A DNA stretch of 6,258 bases, from positions 1-6,258 of the forward strand of contig USGZ01000112.1 of NCBI GenBank assembly GCA_900554265.1, given 5' to 3'. The position numbers and the translations under genes were made by a program. The DNA comes from an uncultured Porphyromonadaceae bacterium (lineage in GTDB: Bacteria; Bacteroidota; Bacteroidia; Bacteroidales; Muribaculaceae). This document shows positions 1-5,273 of the stretch, in pieces; position 1 is the stretch's first letter; every line of letters starts with the position of its first letter. The notes beneath the pieces were generated by a model. The model was not told the DNA's origin and did no database searches. It worked only from the letters and a program-made list of their open reading frames with translations.

Positions 1-1
1 C

Positions 2-511
2 GCCGACCTGCGCGAACGCCTGGACAATTCCGAACCGGGCGCCGACAATACCCTCAGCGCGGCAATCAGGGCCGCGCACGGCTATTTCACCGGACGCGGC
101 ATCATCGAAGAAATCCAGCATTTCGGCTACGTCGTCGACCTGATCGACAAACTCGTGGTCGATTCCGCGGCCGAGCGTACCCTGCGCGCGCAATTGGACG
201 CCCACCTGGCCGAGCTGCTCTCGTTCAACGAAGGCGACCTTTTCGCACAAGGTGTCGTCCGCGAGCGCCTGATAGTGCTCACCATCCACAAAGCCAAGGG
301 CATGGAGATGGACAACGTGATTGTCTTCGACGGCAGCGGAGGCTTCGGCGGCGGCGAGGAAACGATGCGGGTACTGTACGTGGCTATGTCGCGCGCACGC
401 CAGCGTCTGGCCATGGGATTTTCAGGGAGTCCGGAGCGGCGGCTCGGCGAACTGGCGCGCCGCTTCCGCACTATTCCCCCGGACGAGCAGATGATTCTGC
501 TGATGGATTAG
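2..511 (+). CDS. UvrD/Rep-type superfamily 1 helicase, C-terminal fragment
   Basis: This is the last 169 residues of an ATP-dependent SF1A DNA helicase; the frame is open from the left edge, so the start and the Walker motifs lie outside the window. Helicases of this group unwind duplex DNA 3' to 5' in repair and replication restart. Visible motifs are motif V (about fragment residues 90-109, with VLTIHKAKGMEMDNVIV) and motif VI (about 123-136, with LYVAMSRARQRL, including the arginine that contacts ATP). Between them lies a short glycine-rich spacer (GGFGGGEE). The protein ends about 33 residues after motif VI, so it has no long C-terminal extension such as the Tudor-like tail of PcrA. The stop TAG overlaps the stop of the convergent gene. 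The family is clear; whether it is UvrD, Rep or another paralogue cannot be told from this part. Confidence 0.9.
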   Translation, partial: ADLRERLDNSEPGADNTLSAAIRAAHGYFTGRGIIEEIQHFGYVVDLIDKLVVDSAAERTLRAQLDAHLAELLSFNEGDLFAQGVVRERLIVLTIHKAKGMEMDNVIVFDGSGGFGGGEETMRVLYVAMSRARQRLAMGFSGSPERRLGELARRFRTIPPDEQMILLMD

Positions 512-864
512 TCTTTTGAAAATATGCCGCGGAGGCGGTCGGCGATGGATGGGCTTGTGTCGCGCAGATGAATGGACACCTGGGAATTTCTGCGGTTGAG
601 AAAAATAATCGACGAGTGGAGCACGATGGCGACCCATTCCTCGAATGGCACGATGGCGTGGATGCGGTCGAGTGCGATGCGGTGGAAGGGCGAGTCGGGC
701 TCGATGCTGTTGATGACCAATGAGTCGACGGGTCCGTCCATGTCGACTTTGATGTCATGGCTGGGAGCTACGTCGAAAAGCAGGGGCATATCCAGATAAT
801 CCGGACTCTCGGGGCGCTTGCGGTACTTGGAATAAATGGACTGTATGACTTGCTTTGTAATCAT
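508..864 (-). CDS. Conserved hypothetical protein of Bacteroidales, 118 aa
   Basis: This encodes a small, probably cytosolic protein without signal peptide or clear membrane helix. It begins MITKQVIQSIYSKYRKRPES and contains a stretch that resembles a conserved Bacteroidales hypothetical family as I remember it: LVINSIEP at about 49-56, a HAIVPFEEWVAIVLHSSIIF core at about 69-88, and a basic C-terminus. The hydrophobic part (IVLHSSIIFLN) looks like a buried beta strand rather than a membrane segment. No catalytic motif is recognised and no function is offered. The start ATG at 862-864 lies about 50 bases after a TATATTTG promoter element on the same strand; no strong Shine-Dalgarno is seen. 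The gene is convergent with the helicase, sharing four bases at the stops, so there is no room for a separate terminator between them. Confidence 0.75.
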   Translation of the reverse strand: MITKQVIQSIYSKYRKRPESPDYLDMPLLFDVAPSHDIKVDMDGPVDSLVINSIEPDSPFHRIALDRIHAIVPFEEWVAIVLHSSIIFLNRRNSQVSIHLRDTSPSIADRLRGIFSKD

Positions 865-915
865 TGGAGTTTCAGAAATTTAGACTTTTCGGAGAGCTAT
901 TGTTCAATTGATTCG

Positions 916-923
916 CAAATATA
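916..923 (-). promoter_or_regulatory. Bacteroidetes-type -7 promoter element for the 118-aa gene
   Basis: Read on the minus strand the bases are TATATTTG, a perfect match to the Bacteroidetes sigma-ABfr -7 consensus TAnnTTTG. It lies about 50 bases upstream of the ATG at 864, a plausible leader length. No convincing -33 TTTG is seen at the expected distance, so the call rests on the -7 element and position alone. Confidence 0.5.
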
Positions 924-1092
924 ACTTCCCTGGTCGGCTTATTGTTTACGAACATTTAGATTTTTAAAATATTTTTCGGCTTGTCTTTGTAATGTAACAA
1001 TTCCGCAACTTATTAGTAAAATCAGGCCAATCTCTTTTTAGCAGATATATTTTCTCAGTCAGATGTTCGCTGTAAATTATTTGTAGGTCTTG

Positions 1093-1110
1093 AAAATTAT
1101 GCTTAATTTT
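1093..1110. other. Perfect AT-rich hairpin
   Basis: AAAATTA (1093-1099) pairs perfectly with TAATTTT (1104-1110) around a TGCT loop. It sits seven bases before the next, stronger hairpin. The stem is AT-only and so weak alone. It is listed because the two adjacent hairpins suggest a folded transcript. Confidence 0.4.
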
Positions 1111-1116
1111 GCCGTC

Positions 1117-1155
1117 GCTGGCATGGGGCTTTGCCCCTGTCAGCAGACATTTTTT
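1117..1155 (+). terminator. Possible intrinsic terminator without an obvious gene
   Basis: The left arm at 1117-1129 (core GGGGC) pairs with the right arm at 1133-1144 (core GCCCC) around a TTT loop. The stem has 12 pairs, one of them G-U, and one bulged T at 1124. Six T residues follow at 1150-1155 after a five-base gap. The polarity fits termination of a plus-strand transcript, yet no plus-strand gene lies just upstream. The gap before the T run makes it less than ideal. Confidence 0.4.
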
Positions 1156-1210
1156 GAAGAAGCGTTTACTTAGCGCTCTTTCTTGACCTGTTGAAATCTC
1201 GCAAGTTTCT

Positions 1211-1243
1211 GAATCTGTCAAGAATGGTGCAGACAGTAGATTC
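1211..1243. other. Inverted repeat / hairpin
   Basis: GAATCT (1211-1216) pairs with AGATTC (1238-1243), and GTC (1217-1219) can pair with GAC (1232-1234) if AGT (1235-1237) is bulged. No T run follows, so it is not a terminator. Its role is unknown. Confidence 0.35.
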
Positions 1244-1354
1244 TTATGTAGACTATGCATTCTTCCGAAGTCTCGCGTGAGCGTTGGCTTTTGAAGCATC
1301 GTTATAATCTGCGTGGGGCTCTACACGTTTGCTCGTTCAACAGATTCGGGCAAT

Positions 1355-1398
1355 GCGAGAGCCTCAACGGGTGGGACGGGCAACGGGTACGGTCTCGC
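1355..1398. other. Hairpin enclosing a CAACGGGT direct repeat
   Basis: GCGAGA and CC (1355-1360, 1362-1363, with G1361 bulged) pair with GGTCTCGC (1391-1398). The 27-base loop holds CAACGGGT twice (1365-1372 and 1381-1388), separated by GGGACGGG. A pyrimidine-rich, T-rich tract follows at 1400-1410, so terminator activity on the plus strand is possible, although the loop is long for that. It lies about 60 bases before the start of the next gene and could instead belong to its leader. Confidence 0.35.
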
Positions 1399-1460
1399 GC
1401 TTTTCTTTTATCTAATCCCATATTGCCATCGCGGGGACCCGGGGCAGATGAATTTTCAAT

Positions 1461-2243
1461 ATGAAACTTCGCATTTTGCTTGTGTGCATAGGCATGATTG
1501 TCAGCGCACTCGCCGCTTCAGCAAGCGACATCATCGCGCTGATTGACGGCACCACCATCGAGGGCCGAGTCGAGGAGGTTACCGCCACGGTAATCAAGTA
1601 CCGCAAAGCATCGAACCCCACCGGTCCCCTCTATTCCGTAGAAATCGCCGTGGTCCGCAATGTCCTCTACGAGAACGGAACTGTCGACAGCTTCAACAAT
1701 CAGGCGCCGGTACAAAACACACAGGCGCAAAACACGCCATCCGTACCCTCTCAACAGCAAACCTTGCAGCCTCAAGCTGCGACTCAACAGAATCAGTTTA
1801 CCTATGACTATCAGTCCAGCCCTATGGGAACCCTCTCGGACAGAGACCTTCTGAGAATGGCTGAAACAGATAATATATTGCTAAAGAAGGCTAAGAGATG
1901 CCGGTTAATAGGATGGATTGGAGCCGGCGTCATATTTGGCGGCGTAATGGCTCTTAGTCAGGCTTGCCCAATCGATGACGTCTATTCTCCAAGTGATGCA
2001 GGGAATTTGGCACAGTATGCTGCTATTGCCGTAGGTGCCGCAGGCTTATGGGCTCTCGGGTGGAATCTGAAAGCTCATTTTCTGATGAAGCAATATCGCG
2101 AATTGGAATATGCTTCCGCCAATATCATACAGCAAGACCTCATACAATTCGGGTCCAACAAACTGACAGCCTCTGTCAATGTAATGGGCAGTCGCTTAAC
2201 GCATAACCAGTCCTACGGCATCGGCTTGGCTCTGAGTTTCTAA
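1461..2243 (+). CDS. Exported protein with N-terminal beta-rich domain, Q-rich linker and two membrane segments, 260 aa
   Basis: The product has a signal peptide (basic start, hydrophobic core at about 5-19, likely cleavage after ASA at residue 22). Residues 23-77 (DIIALIDGTTIEGRVEEVT, then a YRKASNPTGPLYSV segment and VLYENGTV) resemble a small domain frequent in exported Bacteroidetes proteins of unknown role. A linker rich in Gln, Pro, Ala and Thr spans about 79-115. A charged segment at 124-147 precedes two hydrophobic stretches, about 149-168 and 184-202. The C-terminus ends YGIGLALSF, an alternating pattern closing on Phe that recalls an outer-membrane strand but is not enough to claim a barrel. 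The start was chosen because the signal peptide begins there; an ATG at 1448 is out of frame. It is followed after 12 bases by a lipoprotein gene, likely in the same operon. Function unknown. Confidence 0.8.
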   Translation: MKLRILLVCIGMIVSALAASASDIIALIDGTTIEGRVEEVTATVIKYRKASNPTGPLYSVEIAVVRNVLYENGTVDSFNNQAPVQNTQAQNTPSVPSQQQTLQPQAATQQNQFTYDYQSSPMGTLSDRDLLRMAETDNILLKKAKRCRLIGWIGAGVIFGGVMALSQACPIDDVYSPSDAGNLAQYAAIAVGAAGLWALGWNLKAHFLMKQYRELEYASANIIQQDLIQFGSNKLTASVNVMGSRLTHNQSYGIGLALSF

Positions 2244-2255
2244 AACCATTACTCA

Positions 2256-2624
2256 ATGAAAGCCAAATATCTCCTGCTTGTAGCGCTTACTGTTCTTCTT
2301 GCGGCCTGCTCGCCGAAAGTTTCCACGCGGCAGATGAACGCTTATACAACCGTAACGCCCAACATCGTAAGCTACAATGAACTGACGATGGACATCGACC
2401 CGCAGCCTATCACTTATACCATCGACATTTCGACTCGCGAAGGCAAAATGAAACTGAAGAACCTCTCTGTCGACGAAGCCTGCGACCTGGTGCTGCTCGA
2501 GGCCATTATGGCCAACCGCTGCGCAACCTTCTTCCAACCTCAGTACACCTACCTGACAGCCAAAGGCAAAGTGCTGCGCGTCAGCGTCTACGGCTTCCCT
2601 GCACGTTACAAACGCACAGAATAG
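2256..2624 (+). CDS. Small putative lipoprotein, 122 aa
   Basis: The signal peptide MKAKYLLLVALTVLLAAC ends in a good lipobox (LAAC), so signal peptidase II should cleave before Cys18, leaving a mature protein of about 105 residues anchored by lipid. The residues after the cysteine are SPKVS, with no acidic cluster of the kind that directs Bacteroidetes lipoproteins to the cell surface; a periplasm-facing position is therefore the simpler inference. The remainder is a compact domain containing ITYTIDISTREGKMKLKNLS, a cysteine-containing helix-like segment (VDEACDLVLLEAIMANRC), and a final strand (KVLRVSVYGFPARY). I do not recognise the family. The gene starts 12 bases after the upstream stop and precedes a strong terminator, so the two are probably co-transcribed and may act together at the envelope. 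Confidence 0.8.
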   Translation: MKAKYLLLVALTVLLAACSPKVSTRQMNAYTTVTPNIVSYNELTMDIDPQPITYTIDISTREGKMKLKNLSVDEACDLVLLEAIMANRCATFFQPQYTYLTAKGKVLRVSVYGFPARYKRTE

Positions 2625-2666
2625 AATTCCGAGAGCCTCTTCTTCAATATCTCCGCACCAATACTT

Positions 2667-2710
2667 AAATCGCGGGCCAGCGGCTATTTTGCGCGCTGCC
2701 CGCGATTTTT
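2667..2710 (+). terminator. Strong intrinsic terminator of the envelope operon
   Basis: AAATCGCGGGC (2667-2677) pairs perfectly with GCCCGCGATTT (2698-2708); beyond a single bulged C at 2678, AGCG (2679-2682) pairs with CGCT (2694-2697). The loop is 2683-2693. A run of five T residues ends the structure at 2706-2710. It lies 43 bases after the lipoprotein stop and upstream of the next promoter element. Confidence 0.88.
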
Positions 2711-2759
2711 GCGTAATAAAAAGTTTACGACGGTGGAATGACAATCGGAGGAAATTGAT

Positions 2760-2767
2760 TATCTTTG
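2760..2767 (+). promoter_or_regulatory. Bacteroidetes-type -7 promoter element for the DUF3127-proS unit
   Basis: TATCTTTG matches the TAnnTTTG -7 consensus exactly. It lies 70 bases before the ATG of the DUF3127 gene and 50 bases after the preceding terminator, which is the expected place for a new promoter. No clear -33 TTTG is seen 19-21 bases upstream. The predicted leader carries a small GCCGG/CCGGC hairpin (2778-2794), followed by an A-rich tract (2801-2837), common before translated Bacteroidetes genes. Confidence 0.65.
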
Positions 2768-2837
2768 CATAATATTTGCCGGTCAAGTGCCGGCGTCTCC
2801 GAAAAAGTAAACAACAACAAAAACATTCAAAGATACA

Positions 2838-3194
2838 ATGGAAATCAAAGGAACCATCATCGTAGCCCTTCCCGAAGTTTCGGGAACCTCGAAAAGCGGT
2901 AATGCCTGGAAGAAAAGAGAATACGTTCTCGAAAACACCGAAGGCCAGTTTCCCCGCAAAGTAGCCTTCACCTGCTTCGGCGACAATGCGGACCGCATCA
3001 AGCTCAACGTCGGCGACAAGGTCAACATGTCGTTCGACATCGAAAGCCGCGAATTCAACGGCCGCTGGTACACCGACATCCGCTGCTGGCGCTGCGAAGT
3101 ACTCAACGACGCACCCGCCGCACCCGCCCAGGCTCCCGCCGGCGCACCCGTTCCTCCCGCACCCGCCGCCGGCGAGGATGAATTTCCTTTCTGA
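2838..3194 (+). CDS. DUF3127 OB-fold protein with SSB-like acidic tail, 118 aa
   Basis: Residues 1-90 match the DUF3127 family as I recall it, a group mainly from Bacteroidetes predicted to adopt a single-stranded-DNA-binding-like OB fold. Key stretches are MEIKGTIIVALPEVSG, WKKREYVLE (25-32), QFPRKVAFTCFGD (37-49), VGDKVNMSFDIESREFNGRWYTD (58-80) and RCWRCEVL (82-89). A flexible linker of Ala and Pro (92-111) leads to the C-terminus GEDEFPF. Known SSBs have the same design: OB core, disordered linker, and an acidic tip ending in Pro-Phe that recruits repair and replication proteins. That this protein binds single-stranded DNA is inference. There is no strong Shine-Dalgarno; the leader is A-rich. 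proS begins 49 bases later with no terminator between, suggesting co-transcription. Confidence 0.85.
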   Translation: MEIKGTIIVALPEVSGTSKSGNAWKKREYVLENTEGQFPRKVAFTCFGDNADRIKLNVGDKVNMSFDIESREFNGRWYTDIRCWRCEVLNDAPAAPAQAPAGAPVPPAPAAGEDEFPF

Positions 3195-3232
3195 TTCACC
3201 GACACCATCAACCGTCAGTCCCCTATATCATC

Positions 3233-3237
3233 AAGGA
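3233..3237 (+). promoter_or_regulatory. Shine-Dalgarno site of proS
   Basis: AAGGA sits six bases before the ATG at 3244. It supports this start, and is notable because most other genes in the window lack a clear Shine-Dalgarno. Confidence 0.55.
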
Positions 3238-3243
3238 TAGAAA

Positions 3244-4725
3244 ATGGCAATAGAACTGAAACATCTCACCAAGCGCGCAACGGACTATTCCCAGTGGTAC
3301 AACGAACTGGTAGTCAAGGCTGACCTGGCCGAGCAGTCCGAAGTGCGCGGCTGCATGGTCATCAAGCCCTACGGCTACGCCATCTGGGAGAAGATGCAGC
3401 AGACCCTCGACCGCATGTTCAAGGAAACGGGCGTACAGAACGCCTACTTCCCCCTTCTGATTCCCAAGAGCTACCTCTGCCGCGAAGCCGAGCACGTAGA
3501 GGGCTTCGCCAAGGAATGTGCCGTCGTAACGCACTACCGCCTAAAGAACGACCCCAACGGCGGCGGCGTGATTGTCGACCCCGAGGCCAAGCTCGAGGAG
3601 GAACTCATCGTCCGTCCGACCTCGGAAACCATAATCTGGGGCACATACCGCAACTGGATTCACTCCTGGCGCGACCTGCCCATCCTCTGCAACCAGTGGG
3701 CCAACGTGATGCGATGGGAAATGCGCACGCGTATGTTCCTGCGCACCTCCGAATTCCTCTGGCAGGAGGGCCACTGCGCCCACGCCACCGCCGAGGAGAG
3801 CGAGGCCCGCACCGTTCAGATGATACGCCTCTACGCCGACTTCGCCGAGAAGTACATGGCCATGCCCGTGACCATCGGCGTCAAGACCGCCAACGAACGT
3901 TTCGCCGGCGCCCTCAATACATATACCATCGAGGCCATGATGCAGGACGGCAAGGCCCTGCAGAGCGGTACGTCGCATAACCTGGGGCAGAACTTCGCCA
4001 AGGCATTCGACGTTACCTTCGCCAACAAGGACAACAAGCCCGAGTACGTATGGGCCAACTCCTGGGGCGTGTCGACCCGCCTGATGGGCGCCCTGATCAT
4101 GACCCACAGCGACGACAACGGCCTCGTCCTGCCACCGCACCTGGCTCCCATCCAGGTTGTCATCGTGCCTATCTACAAGACCGCCGAGCAGCTCGCCGAG
4201 ATTACCGAAAAGGTAATGCCCATCGTCGAGCGCATGACCCAGCTTGGCATCTCCGTGAAGTACGACGACGCCGACAACAAACGTCCCGGCTTCAAGTTCG
4301 CCGACTATGAGCTCAAGGGTGTGCCCGTACGCCTGGTTATCGGCGCCCGCGACATCGAAGCCGGCACCGTCGAGGTAATGCGCCGCGACACCCTCGAGAA
4401 GCACACCGCCCAGCTCGCCGGCATCGCCGAGTACTGCGGCACCCTGCTCGAGGACATCCAGCAGAATCTCTACCAGAAGGCAAAGGCAATGCGCGAGGCC
4501 AAGACCTACGTCTGCGATAGCTACGACGAGTTCAAGGAGAAAATCGAGGACGGCGGCTTCTTCCTCTGCCACTGGGACGGCACCACCGAGACCGAGGAGC
4601 GCATCAAGGCCGAGACCAAGGCCACGATCCGCTGCATCCCCCTCGACGGCGACGACACTCCCGGCAAGTGCATGGTCACCGGCAAGCCCAGCGCCCGCCG
4701 CGTGATCATTGCCCGCAACTACTGA
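3244..4725 (+). CDS. proS: Prolyl-tRNA synthetase, archaeal/eukaryotic type, 493 aa
   Basis: This cytosolic class II synthetase attaches proline to tRNA-Pro using ATP. The length and domain order fit the shorter archaeal/eukaryotic-type enzyme: no editing insertion domain between motifs 2 and 3, and an extra C-terminal domain. Motif 1 lies around residues 42-73 (YGYAIWEKM, then [11 protein letters not shown]). Motif 2 covers about 124-180, with RPTSETIIW and the [16 protein letters not shown] signature. The segment at 241-258 ([11 protein letters not shown]) and motif 3 around 270-290 ([18 protein letters not shown]) complete the active site. The anticodon-binding domain follows from about 303 (IQVVIVPI). 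The C-terminal domain ends in Tyr493, as in related enzymes where this residue reaches the active site. Its zinc site looks degenerate: the four expected cysteines fall at D444, T449, C476 and T479. The DUF3127 gene upstream is probably in the same transcript. Confidence 0.97.
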   Translation: MAIELKHLTKRATDYSQWYNELVVKADLAEQSEVRGCMVIKPYGYAIWEKMQQTLDRMFKETGVQNAYFPLLIPKSYLCREAEHVEGFAKECAVVTHYRLKNDPNGGGVIVDPEAKLEEELIVRPTSETIIWGTYRNWIHSWRDLPILCNQWANVMRWEMRTRMFLRTSEFLWQEGHCAHATAEESEARTVQMIRLYADFAEKYMAMPVTIGVKTANERFAGALNTYTIEAMMQDGKALQSGTSHNLGQNFAKAFDVTFANKDNKPEYVWANSWGVSTRLMGALIMTHSDDNGLVLPPHLAPIQVVIVPIYKTAEQLAEITEKVMPIVERMTQLGISVKYDDADNKRPGFKFADYELKGVPVRLVIGARDIEAGTVEVMRRDTLEKHTAQLAGIAEYCGTLLEDIQQNLYQKAKAMREAKTYVCDSYDEFKEKIEDGGFFLCHWDGTTETEERIKAETKATIRCIPLDGDDTPGKCMVTGKPSARRVIIARNY

Positions 4726-4739
4726 TTCCACCGCACCAC

Positions 4740-4785
4740 ATACCCGCGGGCACGGCGTCGGAGCCGACGTCCGGTCCGCGGGTAT
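4740..4785 (+). terminator. Very long hairpin after proS, probable terminator
   Basis: ATACCCGCGG (4740-4749) pairs perfectly with CCGCGGGTAT (4776-4785). The pairing continues inward through G4750-T4775, C4751-G4774, CGG (4753-4755) with CCG (4771-4773) and CGTCG (4756-4760) with CGACG (4765-4769), closing on a GAGC loop. Only A4752 and T4770 bulge, giving about 20 pairs. It begins 15 bases after the proS stop. The T tract behind it is weak (TTT at 4788-4790), so it may be a partial terminator or an RNA-stabilising end rather than a full stop. Confidence 0.65.
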
Positions 4786-4838
4786 CGTTTAATCCTCTTT
4801 CCCAAGCACTCTCCCCGCCCCACTCCGAGGTTATACCG

Positions 4839-5273
4839 ATGAAAATAGACATCTTCCTCCCGGACCTGAGCACTCACATCGCCCTGCCTTATGCCGACGG
4901 CGGCATCCAGGCCGGCTTCCCCTCGCCGGCCCAGGACTATATCTCCGAAAGCATAGACCTCAACCGCGAGATTGTACGCCATCCCTCCTCGACCTTCTAC
5001 GGCCGCGTCAGCGGCGAGTCGATGATTGACGAGGGCATCTGCGAGGGCGACATCCTCGTTATCGACCGCTCCCTGGAGCCGACCGACGGCGACCTGGCCG
5101 TCTGCTGCCTGGACGGCGAATTCACACTCAAACGCATACGCCTGGAGTCCGGCCGCATCTGGCTGGTGCCCTCCAACGAAATGTACGATCCCATCCTCGT
5201 CACGCCCGAACGCCAGTTCGAAGTCTGGGGCGTGGTCACCCATACGATAAAGAACAACCGTCGTCCTCGATGA
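4839..5273 (+). CDS. umuD: UmuD-like self-cleaving regulatory subunit of DNA polymerase V, 144 aa
   Basis: UmuD belongs to the LexA/S24 peptidase family; after damage RecA filaments promote its self-cleavage, and the shortened dimer joins UmuC for translesion synthesis. The likely cleavage site is Ala25-Gly26 in GIQAGFPSPAQDY. The catalytic serine is Ser61 (SGESMIDEGI) and the general-base lysine is Lys98 (EFTLKRIRL); spacing and length match E. coli UmuD (139 residues). There is no N-terminal helix-turn-helix, so it is not a LexA repressor. The frame is open farther upstream into proS, but the start at 4839 gives the family length, and GAGG at 4827-4830 lies eight bases before it. The stop overlaps the umuC start by four bases. 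No obvious TAnnTTTG promoter is seen in the 113-base gap after proS. Confidence 0.95.
   Translation: MKIDIFLPDLSTHIALPYADGGIQAGFPSPAQDYISESIDLNREIVRHPSSTFYGRVSGESMIDEGICEGDILVIDRSLEPTDGDLAVCCLDGEFTLKRIRLESGRIWLVPSNEMYDPILVTPERQFEVWGVVTHTIKNNRRPR

Larger units (their letters stand above)
865..1460. other. Gene-free interval with several hairpins
   Basis: About 600 bases lie between the divergent 118-aa gene and the envelope operon. Bases 870-1250 are markedly richer in A and T than the flanking genes; 1300-1400 is GC-richer again. A 111-codon frame on the minus strand (964-1299) is open but its product resembles no family I know and shows no start signals, so I do not call it. A plus-strand frame at 1313-1546 runs into the next gene in another frame and is also not called. 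The interval contains hairpins at 1093-1110, 1117-1144, 1211-1243 and 1355-1398 and an imperfect direct repeat (902-915 and 1335-1348). It may hold a structured RNA or the remains of an inserted element. Confidence 0.5.

Noticed and set aside
964..1299. 111-codon open frame on the minus strand
   Set aside because: The product matches no family I recognise and has no promoter or ribosome site. The frame runs through two hairpins in an AT-rich gap, which fits non-coding sequence better. It could still be a remnant.
1313..1465. Diversity-generating retroelement template or variable repeat, suggested by the AACGGG repeats and Gly/Asn-rich translation
   Set aside because: No reverse transcriptase or accessory gene is present and no second matching copy exists in the window. 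The adenine pattern is too short to support it.
2253..2786. 177-codon open frame on the minus strand
   Set aside because: It lies opposite the lipoprotein gene and runs through the strong terminator. The plus-strand gene has a clear signal peptide and lipobox.
3541..4731. 396-codon open frame on the minus strand opposite proS
   Set aside because: It is antisense to an unmistakable prolyl-tRNA synthetase. Its product is a low-complexity run of Gly, Val, Leu, Ala and Asp created by GC-rich codon use on the other strand.
4829..4837. GGTTATACC palindrome before umuD as a damage-response operator
   Set aside because: The arms are only three bases and overlap the ribosome-binding site. No second copy or known operator consensus supports it.
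4668..4838. Upstream extension of umuD into proS
   Set aside because: The frame is open, but the extension would pass through the hairpin, overlap proS, and add 57 residues not found in the family. The ATG at 4839 has a GAGG site and gives the expected length.
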